Source: Granulosicoccus antarcticus IMCC3135 (GTDB taxonomy: Bacteria; Pseudomonadota; Gammaproteobacteria; Granulosicoccales; Granulosicoccaceae). Taken from it: DNA of 64,000 nucleotides. The notes beneath the pieces are model-generated. The model worked only from the letters and a program-made list of their open reading frames with translations. It was not told the DNA's origin and made no database searches. A program made the translations under genes and the position numbers. Each line of letters begins with the position of its first letter. Positions within the stretch are counted from its first letter, which is position 1. The DNA lies in contig NZ_CP018632.1 of assembly GCF_002215215.1 (NCBI RefSeq), positions 1,010,001 through 1,074,000 on the forward strand. The letters run 5' to 3'. This document shows positions 1 to 8,042 of this stretch, piece after piece.

Positions 1-342
1 TCGCCAGTCTGTGCTGATCAGTTGTGGTTCCAGGCCGAGCTTCAGGGCCAGTTGTTGCCACAGGTAGGCAAAGTGGCCTGTTTCCACCATCAGCAATTTG
101 TCGCCAGGGCTGAGCGTATTGACCAGCGCCGCCTCCCAGGCTCCGGTACCCGAAGCAGGGTAGATAACCACCGGCTGTACAGTTTTGAAAATGGTCTTGA
201 TACCACTCAATACTCGATGACCCAGATCGGCAAATCCGGGTCCGCGATGATCGACAACAGGCATGGCGATTGCCTGCAGGATGCGGTCCGGAACGGCGCT
301 GGGGCCGGGAATTTGAAGGAAGTGACGGCCGGGCTGACGCAT
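1..342 (-). CDS. Class V aminotransferase (alanine/serine-glyoxylate type), partial
   Basis: This is the N-terminal part of a PLP-dependent class V aminotransferase; the rest lies beyond the window's left edge. The protein begins MRQPGRHFLQIPGPSAVP and continues with VVDHRGPGFADLG and YPASGTGAWEAALVNTL, the N-terminal signature of alanine-/serine-glyoxylate aminotransferases. The start at 342 is chosen because GGAG lies nine bases upstream; an in-frame ATG at 378 is the alternative. The family moves an amino group to glyoxylate in the cytoplasm. It diverges from the FAD/Fe-S dehydrogenase across about 75 bp, and a GlcG-like gene is nearby. A role in glyoxylate or 2-hydroxyacid turnover is therefore inferred. 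The PLP lysine is outside the window, so activity cannot be judged. Confidence 0.85.
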   Translation of the reverse strand, partial: MRQPGRHFLQIPGPSAVPDRILQAIAMPVVDHRGPGFADLGHRVLSGIKTIFKTVQPVVIYPASGTGAWEAALVNTLSPGDKLLMVETGHFAYLWQQLALKLGLEPQLISTDWR

Positions 343-416
343 ACGGTAAGGCTCCACAAGCAGTTGCTTAATTTGCATTTTGCATTCATTATTATTTTAT
401 TTTCTCGCGGATTGCA

Positions 417-3389
417 ATGAATTCTTACGTTCCATCAGAATTTCTGCGTCGACTCAAGGCAGAAATGGCCGGCCCGGTACACGGTGATGTCTTCACGCGT
501 GGTCGATATGCCACCGATGCATCCATCTATCAGATGATGCCTGCGGCCGTGGCGATTCCCAGGGATGTAGAGGACATACGGACAGCACTGGCACTGGCGC
601 GAGAGTTCGAGGTGCCCATGACGCCCCGTGGCGGAGGTACCTCGCAGTGCGGTCAGACCGTCAATCGAGGTCTGATTCTGGACAACTCACGCCACCTGAA
701 TGGTTTGCTGGAACTGGATGTCGAAGCAGCACGTTGTGTGGTGCAGCCGGGCATTGTTCTCGATGAGCTCAATCGACTTCTGAAGCCCCATGGGCTCTGG
801 TTTCCAGTCGATGTATCAACAGCCTCGCGAGCCACGATCGGTGGTATGGCTGCCAATAATTCCTGCGGCCAACGCTCTATTCATTACGGCACCATGCGAC
901 ACAATGTGCACGCGATCGATGCCATTCTGCCCTCTGGTGAGCAGTTCCATTTCGGCGAAGTTCCAGTCTCTCTTGAGGGACTGGCCGGGGAGCAACGGGC
1001 ATTGGTTCAGGAGCTCCTGAGCCTGGGGGCACACGAGTCTGCGAATATTCAGGAACGCTTTCCTTCGGTGTTGCGACGGGTGGGTGGTTACAATATTGAC
1101 GCCCTGATGCCCTATGAATATGCCAAGGGTGGTGCGATGAACGCACGCCACAGCTACAAACTGGCTGATTTGCTGGTCGGCTCAGAAGGGACGCTTGCCT
1201 ACTCTACGGCCATCGAGTTGAAATTGTGGCCGTTGCCACAGCAGCGAGTGTTGGGGATCTGTCATTTTCCGGGCTTCTATGAGGCCATGGATGCGACACA
1301 GCATCTGGTGGAACTGGGCCCTCATGCCGTTGAGTTGGTGGACAACACCATGGTGGCTCTGGCTCGTGATATTGATCTGTATCGGGACTCGGTGGCTGAG
1401 TTTGTGCGTGGTGATCCTGCCGCCTTGCTGATTGTCGAATTTGCTTTTGAAACCGAGGCTGAAAATCTGCGGCATCTGAGGTTGCTGCATGAACGCATGG
1501 CCGATCTGGGCTTCAGCTGGAAGGGGCAGGGCAAGTCATGGGGCGGTGTGGTGGAGGCAATTGATCCAGGCATGCAGGCACGCATCGGCGAGGTCAGAAA
1601 GGCGGGGCTGAACATCATGATGTCGATGAAGGCCGAAGGTAAACCGGTGTCCTTTGTCGAGGACTGTGCTGTGGATTTGCCGGATCTGGCTGAATACACC
1701 GCGGCCCTGACTGAGGTATTCAACAAGCACGGTACACCGGGCACCTGGTATGCCCATGCTTCGGTCGGTTGTTTGCATGTCAGGCCGGTACTGAACATGA
1801 AGCTGGAAAAGGATGCCAATACCATGCGCCAGATCGCCGAGGAGGCGTTTGATCTGGTACTCAAATACAAGGGCTCACACTCGGGCGAGCACGGAGATGG
1901 TATCTCGCGCTCCGAATTTCACACCAAGATGTTTGGTGAGCAGATGGTCAAGGCGTTTGAAACAATCAAGCGCCACTTTGATCCGCAGAATCTGTTCAAT
2001 CCCGGAAAGATAGTCAATGCACCGCGCATGAACGATCGGGAGTTGTTTCGCTATCAGCCCGGCTACCGAATGGTCGAGATCAAGCAACAGCTGGATTGGT
2101 CTGCCTGGCCAGGTGCTAGTGGTGGTTTGCAGGGCGCTATCGAGATGTGCAACAACAATGGCGCCTGTCGCAAGACTGAAGGTGGAGTGATGTGCCCCTC
2201 GTATCGTGTGACGCGCGATGAGCAGCATGTGACGCGCGGGCGTGCCAATACCTTGCGACTGGCCATGTCCGGACAGCTGGGCGAGGAGGCGATGAGTTCC
2301 GATGCCATGCACGAGACCATGAAATTGTGCGTCTCCTGCAAAGCCTGTAAACGCGAATGTCCGACAGGTGTCGACATGGCCAGGATGAAAATTGAAGTGA
2401 TGGCCGCCCGTGCCAGAAAGCATGGATATTCGCTCCAGCAGCGACTGGTGGCGCATTTGCCGCGTTATGCATTGCTGGCGTTCCGACTGCGATGGTTGTT
2501 CAATCTGCGTAATACCGTGCCGGCGCTGGCCTCGATGAGTGAATCATTGGTAGGCTTCTCAGCTCAGCGAAAGTTGCCCGTTTGGGCATCGCGGCCGTTT
2601 ATGGAGAACGACTCTGTTGGTGATGGAAGCAAGGAGGTGGTACTGCTGGCAGATACTTTCAATACCTGGTTTGAACCTGAAAACCTCAGAGAAGCCCGAG
2701 TGGTATTGCGGGCAGCCGGCTACCGGGTGCATCTGGCCCAGTCACCGGGTCAGCGCAAGCTGTGCTGTGGGAGAACCTACCTGGCCACAGGCATGGTTGA
2801 TCAGGCCAGGCTGGAGGCTCAGCGCATGGTGGATGCTCTGTTGCCGTGGGTGCAAAAAGGTGTACCTGTTGTGGGCCTGGAACCCAGTTGTCTGCTCACG
2901 CTGCGGGATGAGTTCAAGGCTCTGCTCCCTGGTCCGTCCACTCAGTTACTGGCAGACAATGCCTTTTTACTGGAAGAGCTGATTGTCAGAGACCATGAGG
3001 CAGGCACGCTTGACTGGAACTTGTCAGCTCCAGTTAGCCAGGTGCTGGTCCACGGACATTGTCATCAGAAAGCGCTCGGTGCTTTCAGCGCGGTACAGAA
3101 AACACTGGCTTTGATTCCGGGGCTGACAGTAAGTGTGGTTGATTCCAGTTGTTGTGGCATGGCAGGGGCCTTTGGTTACGGACGCGATACCGCCGCTGTG
3201 TCGATGCAGATGGCCGAACTGAGCTTGCTGCCAGCTGTTCGAGATGCTGAGCCCGATACACTCATCGTGGCGGACGGCACCTCCTGCCGACATCAGATAA
3301 GCGATGGAGCGGGCCGTGACGCCATTCACGTTGTACATGTGCTGGCAATGGCGCTGCGCAGTGCCGAGGCGCCGCATGGCACTGCCTGA
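417..3389 (+). CDS. FAD-linked oxidase fused to Fe-S/CCG domains (D-2-hydroxyacid dehydrogenase type)
   Basis: A 990-residue fusion with the architecture of YdiJ-like D-2-hydroxyacid dehydrogenases. The N-terminal PCMH-type FAD-binding domain has R71-G-G-G-T. The FAD-oxidase C domain ends near residue 545 with FDPQNLFNPGKIV. A ferredoxin-like region follows with C578, C584 and C593, then C638-x2-C641-x2-C644-x3-C648-P. Two cysteine-rich CCG domains close the protein (C783-C784-G and C912-C913-G). Such enzymes oxidise D-lactate, D-2-hydroxyglutarate or glycolate and pass electrons to the respiratory chain. The divergent glyoxylate-type aminotransferase and the downstream GntR/FCD and GlcG-like genes suggest a small 2-hydroxyacid. 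The substrate is not determined. The fusion replaces separate GlcD, GlcE and GlcF subunits. The upstream gap of about 75 bp is AT-rich and presumably holds both divergent promoters. Confidence 0.93.
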   Translation: MNSYVPSEFLRRLKAEMAGPVHGDVFTRGRYATDASIYQMMPAAVAIPRDVEDIRTALALAREFEVPMTPRGGGTSQCGQTVNRGLILDNSRHLNGLLELDVEAARCVVQPGIVLDELNRLLKPHGLWFPVDVSTASRATIGGMAANNSCGQRSIHYGTMRHNVHAIDAILPSGEQFHFGEVPVSLEGLAGEQRALVQELLSLGAHESANIQERFPSVLRRVGGYNIDALMPYEYAKGGAMNARHSYKLADLLVGSEGTLAYSTAIELKLWPLPQQRVLGICHFPGFYEAMDATQHLVELGPHAVELVDNTMVALARDIDLYRDSVAEFVRGDPAALLIVEFAFETEAENLRHLRLLHERMADLGFSWKGQGKSWGGVVEAIDPGMQARIGEVRKAGLNIMMSMKAEGKPVSFVEDCAVDLPDLAEYTAALTEVFNKHGTPGTWYAHASVGCLHVRPVLNMKLEKDANTMRQIAEEAFDLVLKYKGSHSGEHGDGISRSEFHTKMFGEQMVKAFETIKRHFDPQNLFNPGKIVNAPRMNDRELFRYQPGYRMVEIKQQLDWSAWPGASGGLQGAIEMCNNNGACRKTEGGVMCPSYRVTRDEQHVTRGRANTLRLAMSGQLGEEAMSSDAMHETMKLCVSCKACKRECPTGVDMARMKIEVMAARARKHGYSLQQRLVAHLPRYALLAFRLRWLFNLRNTVPALASMSESLVGFSAQRKLPVWASRPFMENDSVGDGSKEVVLLADTFNTWFEPENLREARVVLRAAGYRVHLAQSPGQRKLCCGRTYLATGMVDQARLEAQRMVDALLPWVQKGVPVVGLEPSCLLTLRDEFKALLPGPSTQLLADNAFLLEELIVRDHEAGTLDWNLSAPVSQVLVHGHCHQKALGAFSAVQKTLALIPGLTVSVVDSSCCGMAGAFGYGRDTAAVSMQMAELSLLPAVRDAEPDTLIVADGTSCRHQISDGAGRDAIHVVHVLAMALRSAEAPHGTA

Positions 3390-3434
3390 GCAGCTTTCGG
3401 GATACAATGAACGTCCCCCAGTCAGGAGTTCCTC

Positions 3435-4109
3435 ATGAGTGCTTTGGATCAAGTCGGTTCTATCAGCCGGCCTTCGCTGCACCAGGAACTGACAGACCGT
3501 TTGCGGAGCATGATCGTCGAAGGTGTATTGACCGCTGGCGAAAAGGTACCCGAACGAGAGCTGTGTGAAAAACTGGGAGTATCCCGCACGCCAATGCGTG
3601 AGGCGCTCAAGGTGCTGGCCTCAGATGGTCTGTTGACACTCGAGCCCAATCGCGGTGCCCGAGTGCGAGCCATTACCGTCGAAGAACTGGAAGAAGTATT
3701 CCCGCTGATGGGTGCGTTTGAAGCCCTGGCAGGTGAGCTGGCATGCGCACATATCAGTGCTGCTCAAGTCAAGGAGTTGAAGCGCGTTCACGAGCAGATG
3801 CTGGCGCGTTTTCGTGCCTCGGATATGCCAGGCTATTTCAAGCATAATCAGCGCATTCACGAGCTCATCATGCAAGCGGCTGGCAATAATACCTTGATCA
3901 CGATGTACAGCTCACTCGCGGTGCGCGTCAGGCAAGCCCGTTATCTGGCAAACATGAGCGCAGAGCGCTGGCAACAGGCGGTAGATGAGCACGAGCAGAT
4001 CATTCAGGCACTGGAGGATCGAGACGGTGAACGCCTGGCAGCTATCTTGAAGAAACACCTTGAAAACAAGTTTGCAGCAGTCAGGCAATGGATTGAAGAT
4101 CAAGCCTGA
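3435..4109 (+). CDS. GntR-family regulator, FadR/FCD subgroup
   Basis: A 224-residue transcription factor. Residues about 12-75 form the GntR winged helix-turn-helix (IVEGVLTAGEKVPERELCEK, SRTPMREALKVL, NRGARV). Residues about 85-215 are the helical FCD ligand domain, with conserved HxxxH-type histidines (NQRIHELI and DEHEQII). FCD proteins usually bind carboxylic acids. It lies 45 bp downstream of the FAD/Fe-S dehydrogenase on the same strand with AGGAG before its ATG, so it is probably co-transcribed. The inferred job is local control of this 2-hydroxyacid cluster in response to its substrate; this is similar in arrangement to GlcC or LldR systems. Confidence 0.92.
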   Translation: MSALDQVGSISRPSLHQELTDRLRSMIVEGVLTAGEKVPERELCEKLGVSRTPMREALKVLASDGLLTLEPNRGARVRAITVEELEEVFPLMGAFEALAGELACAHISAAQVKELKRVHEQMLARFRASDMPGYFKHNQRIHELIMQAAGNNTLITMYSSLAVRVRQARYLANMSAERWQQAVDEHEQIIQALEDRDGERLAAILKKHLENKFAAVRQWIEDQA

Positions 4110-4195
4110 CCCCTGATTGTTCTGTTTTCCTATGAGCACGACCAGGGCTTGCCATCGGCATAGCCTTATCCATTCAACCAGTAGAGGAATGTATT

Positions 4196-4630
4196 GTGGA
4201 ATTAACACTGGCAAACGCCAAGACTATTATCGAAGCCGCCTTTGTCGAGCAGGCCAAGCAGGGTTTCAAACCGATGTCTGTCACGGTACTTGGCGCAGGC
4301 GGCGCTCTCAAAGCCAGCGAAAGTCAGGATGGAACCAGCCAGCTACGGCCTAAAATTTCCCATGGAAAGGCGTATGGCGCATTTTCTCTGGGACTGGGGT
4401 CGCGTGCACTGTTTGAGCGAGCCAAAGCGGAGCCCTTCTTCATTCAGGCCATGAACTCATTGTGCGACGGAGCTCTGGTGCCTGTGCCAGGTGGTGTACT
4501 GATACGTACCCAAGAAGGCAAACTGATCGGCGCTGTCGGTATTACGGGCGATACGTCTGATAACGATGAGCAATGTGCGGTCGCCGGCATCGAAGCGGCT
4601 GGTCTGGTTGCTGACACCGGTGCCAGCTGA
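4196..4630 (+). CDS. GlcG/HbpS-family protein
   Basis: A 144-residue protein of the GlcG/HbpS (PF03928) family. The body shows the expected layout: an N-terminal helix (LANAKTIIEAAFVEQAKQG), a central SHGKAYGAFSLGLGSRAL segment, PVPGGVLIRTQEGKLIGAVGITGD and a C-terminal helix DNDEQCAVAGIEAA. The start is a GTG at 4196 with AGAGGA seven bases upstream. Homologues sit next to glycolate oxidase genes in enterobacteria and bind heme or degraded heme in actinomycetes; a general biochemical role is not settled. No signal peptide is visible, so a cytoplasmic location is likely. Its place behind the dehydrogenase and GntR genes supports the 2-hydroxyacid/glycolate assignment of the cluster. Confidence 0.88.
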   Translation: MELTLANAKTIIEAAFVEQAKQGFKPMSVTVLGAGGALKASESQDGTSQLRPKISHGKAYGAFSLGLGSRALFERAKAEPFFIQAMNSLCDGALVPVPGGVLIRTQEGKLIGAVGITGDTSDNDEQCAVAGIEAAGLVADTGAS

Positions 4631-4654
4631 AAAGCGGGATAAGTCCAGACTGTA

Positions 4655-4668
4655 TTGATATACGTCAA
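4655..4668. promoter_or_regulatory. FNR/Anr-like box upstream of the universal stress protein gene
   Basis: TTGAT-ATAC-GTCAA differs from the FNR/Anr consensus TTGAT-N4-ATCAA at one base. It ends about 50 bp before the usp start codon, compatible with activation at about -41.5 of a promoter for that gene. Usp genes of many gammaproteobacteria are oxygen-controlled by Anr/FNR. The site is read directly; the regulation is inferred. Confidence 0.6.
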
Positions 4669-4719
4669 TCGCCTCCTCCGAAGTTTTGTCTATCATGACT
4701 AAAAAGGAGGAGGTGATAC

Positions 4720-5127
4720 ATGTACAAACATATCCTGATACCCATCGAACTTGAGCACAATCGTGATGCTGGCGCTGCGATAGCTCTTGCAAAGAAACTT
4801 CTTGATGAGGGCGGACAGATAACCGCTTTGCACGTTATCGAGGCAATTCCGGGGTACGTTGTTGCGAACATGCCGGGCGACTATCTGACGACCCGACGCT
4901 CTGAAGCCATGGCGGCACTGGAAACAGAGATTGCCGGGGCCAGTGAAATCAAGGCGGTTGTTGTCGTCGGACATGCAGGCCGAACCATCCAGGAATTTGC
5001 ACAGCAGCATGACAGCGACTGCATTGTCATGGCCTCGCACCAGCCTGGCATTCAGGACTATTTCATAGGCTCAACGGCCGCCTGGGTCGTTCGCCACAGT
5101 AAGTGTTCTGTACACGTCATTCGCTAG
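4720..5127 (+). CDS. Universal stress protein, UspA family
   Basis: A single-domain Usp of 135 residues, starting MYKHILIPIELEHNRDAGAAIALAKKL, the usual first strand and helix. The C-terminal ATP-binding region reads SDCIVMASHQPGIQDYFIGSTAAWVVRHSKCSVHVIR. The canonical G-S-H-G of the ATP loop is altered to A-S-H-Q, while the G-S-T phosphate-contact end is kept, so nucleotide binding is possible but not certain. A very strong ribosome-binding site, AAGGAGGAGGTG, precedes the ATG. It stands alone between the GlcG-like gene and the convergent SLC13 gene. The FNR-like box at 4655-4668 suggests induction at low oxygen. Usp proteins act in the cytoplasm in stress tolerance. Confidence 0.93.
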   Translation: MYKHILIPIELEHNRDAGAAIALAKKLLDEGGQITALHVIEAIPGYVVANMPGDYLTTRRSEAMAALETEIAGASEIKAVVVVGHAGRTIQEFAQQHDSDCIVMASHQPGIQDYFIGSTAAWVVRHSKCSVHVIR

Positions 5128-5173
5128 GGACGTGAAATAGTAGACTTCTCACGGCCACCAAGTTGCGATTCAT

Positions 5174-5203
5174 CGTGTTCTGGTGTCTAGTCACTAGAAC
5201 ACG
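5174..5203. terminator. Stem-loop between convergent usp and SLC13 genes
   Basis: CGTGTTCT (5174-5181) pairs with AGAACACG (5196-5203) around a 14-base loop. It overlaps the last codon and stop of the SLC13 gene. No clear T-run follows on either strand, so a bidirectional terminator is only plausible. Confidence 0.35.
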
Positions 5204-7077
5204 ATATTCAACATGACCAGGGACACGATCAGAAACAGTACCGTCATGATGCCACCTGATTTGACGAAATCCTTAACCTTGTAGCCCGCCGGTCCCATGA
5301 TCAGTGCATTGACCTGATGGGTCGGGATGATGAATGAGTTGGACGTGGATATTGCAACGGTCAGTGCGAATAGGGCCGGATCACCGCCAGCGGCGATTGC
5401 AATGGACACCGCAAGTGGCACCAGTAATACGGTAGCGCCCACGTTCGACATGATCAGGGAGAAAATGGTTGCCAGCACAGCGACGCCCGCCTGTAATCCC
5501 CAGATTGGCCAGCCATCAAGAATGTGAAGTATCTGCTGCGCAATCCAGGCTGCTGTATCGGTGTTTTGTACCGCTTGCCCCAGCGGAATCAGGCTGGCCA
5601 GAAGAAATACCGTATTCCAGCTGACTGCTCGATAGGCTTCATCCATGCTGAGGACTTTGGCCAGCAGCATGCCCACGGCCCCTGATAGCAGACACAGCGA
5701 TAAGCGAATGTCGGTAAACAGAATCATGCACAGTGAGAGACAGAAGAATACAAGGGCCCAGCCTACTTTGTGAGGTCGTAGTTCTTCTTGCGGAAAGTCT
5801 GAAGTGACGACGACAAAGTCGGGATCACGCTTCAAGCGTGTCAGACGTTCCCAGCTGACATGTGCAACCAGCATGTCGCCTGCACGCAAGTCCACCAGGC
5901 CAATGGCGGTTGGTGCATGATCTTGGGTCTCGACGTGACTGAGCGTCTCCTCGCCACGATGGATCGCCAGAAGGCTCAAACCGTAAGTCTTGCGCAACAG
6001 GAGTTCGCGTGGTGATTTGCCGATCAGTTTTGAATCCGGCAGCAGGACGAGTTCTGCCACGCCTGCATTAGTCGATGCAAATTCTTCGGAGAAAACATCC
6101 AGGCTTTTTCTCAAACTGAGCCCGTTGGTGTCGGCAAAGCGGGCGACTGCCGCCAGTTCACCAATAATGGCCAGACGACAGGGCGCCTCTATTTCAGCAG
6201 TCAATACTTGGACCATCGAGATTTTTCCTCGATAGAACGTACTGATGATGTACAGATTGTTATCCAGGTTGATGTCGGCCAGGTGCTTGCCAACAAGCGG
6301 GCTGGCCGCCGGTACTTCCACCTCGAATACCGTGGACTTCAAACCGTAGACGCGTTCCAGATAGTGCGATGTTCCCTGACCGGTCGAGACATCGTTCATG
6401 GGAGGTTGCGCAGGCAGAACCCAGCGACCCAGAAACAGGAAATACGCAATACCGGTGAGAATCAGAGCAAAGCCAATCGGTGCCACTGAGAACAGGCCGA
6501 AGGGTTCCATCTGCAGATCTGCCGGCAGGCCATTGTTTGCAGTGGCGATCAAATCGTTGAGCAAGATCAGTGGCGAGGAGCCGACCATTGTCATCGTGCC
6601 GCCCAGAATGGCGCAGAAGCCCATGGGCATGAGTAATCGGTTCAAGGGGATCGAGGTGCGTGCTGATATTCGGCTGACCACGGGTAGAAACAGGGCCGCA
6701 GCCCCGACGTTCTGCATAAAGCTTGAAATAAAAGCCACAGTGCCAGAGATGATGGGCAGTACCCTGGCCTCTGTCGTGCCACCGTGTTTGAGAATGCTGG
6801 CAGCCACCTTGTTCATGAGGCCGGTTTTATCCAGGCCCGCACCTACGATCATGACGGCGATAATTGAAATGACGGCATTGGAAGCGAAGCCATCGAATAG
6901 ATGAGTGACATCTGCCAGTCGCTCCAGCCCCGGGATGTAGCTGGCAATACCGAGCATCACTAACACCAGTAATGCGGCAAGATCGATACGGACGACTTCC
7001 GTTACGAACAGCAGGATGGTGAAGCATAATGCAGCACCGACGACGCCCATCTCGGTGGTGAATACGAGTTGTTCCAT
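5194..7077 (-). CDS. SLC13/DASS-type anion permease with two RCK_C (TrkA-C) domains
   Basis: A membrane carrier of about 627 residues. Five to six N-terminal membrane segments (for example LCFTILLFVTEVVRIDLAALLVLVML) are followed by two soluble TrkA-C/RCK_C domains at roughly residues 210-400 (FEVEVPAASPLVGKHLADIN and LVLLPDSKLIGKSPRELLL). A second block of membrane helices contains the repeat motif MSNVGATVLLVPLAVSIA and a final ATSNSFIIPTHQVNALI-like stretch. This layout matches SLC13 family permeases for sulfate, dicarboxylates or other anions. The start at 7077 is preferred over 7113 because AGGGA lies just upstream. The RCK_C domains suggest allosteric control by a small ligand. The transported ion cannot be told from sequence. 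Confidence 0.88.
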   Translation of the reverse strand: MEQLVFTTEMGVVGAALCFTILLFVTEVVRIDLAALLVLVMLGIASYIPGLERLADVTHLFDGFASNAVISIIAVMIVGAGLDKTGLMNKVAASILKHGGTTEARVLPIISGTVAFISSFMQNVGAAALFLPVVSRISARTSIPLNRLLMPMGFCAILGGTMTMVGSSPLILLNDLIATANNGLPADLQMEPFGLFSVAPIGFALILTGIAYFLFLGRWVLPAQPPMNDVSTGQGTSHYLERVYGLKSTVFEVEVPAASPLVGKHLADINLDNNLYIISTFYRGKISMVQVLTAEIEAPCRLAIIGELAAVARFADTNGLSLRKSLDVFSEEFASTNAGVAELVLLPDSKLIGKSPRELLLRKTYGLSLLAIHRGEETLSHVETQDHAPTAIGLVDLRAGDMLVAHVSWERLTRLKRDPDFVVVTSDFPQEELRPHKVGWALVFFCLSLCMILFTDIRLSLCLLSGAVGMLLAKVLSMDEAYRAVSWNTVFLLASLIPLGQAVQNTDTAAWIAQQILHILDGWPIWGLQAGVAVLATIFSLIMSNVGATVLLVPLAVSIAIAAGGDPALFALTVAISTSNSFIIPTHQVNALIMGPAGYKVKDFVKSGGIMTVLFLIVSLVMLNIVF

Positions 7078-7271
7078 AAATATCCCTGTCTGCGCAGTTT
7101 GATAGTACAACATGGTGAATTCAGTCTTCGATTATCTGCACAGGTACCGCGCAGGGCTATGTGAGTCAGTAGCCAGTCAGTCTCTGTAAATAGTTCAAAT
7201 TAGGCTCGATTTCTGATGCAAGACATTTAAGACGGCATTCTATTGCCAGTTGTCTGCAAAGTGAGAAAACT

Positions 7272-7823
7272 GTGATCAAGGAATTGAATAAAAGTATCAA
7301 GAAGAGACCGGTTGAGTGGTTGGCGATCGGAGCCGGTGTCATCGCAGTCGCTGTGGTTGCGCGAAAACTGACAGAGACACCCACACGTCGTGAGCAGTTG
7401 CTGGGCAATCTGCAAAGTGGACTAGGCCATGTTCGCCAGTCAGGAACCGAGCTCTGGCATGAGGGCGTGGACAGCGCACAGACGATGCAGAAAGAGGCCA
7501 GTGCATTGAAAGCATCCCTTGCCCCCGGGGCGGGACGTGAAAACAGCAGTTTGCTGGACAAGGTCACTAATCATGATGGCGCCATTGCCGCATTCATGGC
7601 CACCCTGTTGGCAAAGGGTGTATCCAGCTATTTCGAGTGGAAAAGTGCAGAAGAGGCTCGTGAACAAGGCCGCAAAACCTCCTCGTCCTCTAGCGATGAC
7701 AACAGTGAACAGGCGCTGGATGAGATGACCGTGGTTGAATTGCGTAAAGAGGCTGCTGAAAAAGAAGTCGAAGGTCGCTCCAGTATGAACAAGGAAGACC
7801 TGGTAGAAGCTTTGAAGCAATAG
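7272..7823 (+). CDS. Hypothetical protein with one membrane helix and a Rho-N/SAP-like tail
   Basis: A 183-residue protein that I cannot assign to a named family. A short basic N-terminus (MIKELNKSIKKR) leads into a single membrane segment (VEWLAIGAGVIAVAVVARKL). A charged, probably helical middle region and a low-complexity serine/aspartate stretch (KTSSSSSDDNSEQ) follow. The C-terminal about 35 residues, LDEMTVVELRKEAAEKEVEGRSSMNKEDLVEAL, resemble the Rho N-terminal/SAP-like helix-extended-loop fold that often binds nucleic acid. The start is a GTG with a weak upstream signal. It diverges from the SLC13 gene across about 195 bp. A membrane-tethered nucleic-acid-binding protein is conceivable; no function is claimed. 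Confidence 0.7.
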   Translation: MIKELNKSIKKRPVEWLAIGAGVIAVAVVARKLTETPTRREQLLGNLQSGLGHVRQSGTELWHEGVDSAQTMQKEASALKASLAPGAGRENSSLLDKVTNHDGAIAAFMATLLAKGVSSYFEWKSAEEAREQGRKTSSSSSDDNSEQALDEMTVVELRKEAAEKEVEGRSSMNKEDLVEALKQ

Positions 7824-8042
7824 CGACAGCCTTTTATTGCAGCCTCAATAAATCGTTTGCAGTGGCGGCAGGTCTGGCAACGTTTGCCGATCTGCCTTTA
7901 TCCCGCTTGATGTCCATTTGTACCGCAGTCTTTGAAGTGATGGTAGATGAGGTGATGGCAATTCATAAAATACTTGAATAATTGGCACAGGACGGCGACA
8001 CTGCGGTGAGCCCTTAGCCATCCGAGCGGTACTCTTGCAGGC

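Noticed and set aside
22-420. Plus-strand open frame of 132 codons at the left edge
   Set aside because: The opposite strand encodes a clear class V aminotransferase N-terminus; the plus-strand translation has no recognisable features.
1875-2456. 193-codon antisense frame inside the FAD/Fe-S dehydrogenase gene
   Set aside because: High-GC antisense shadow; the sense frame carries all cofactor motifs.
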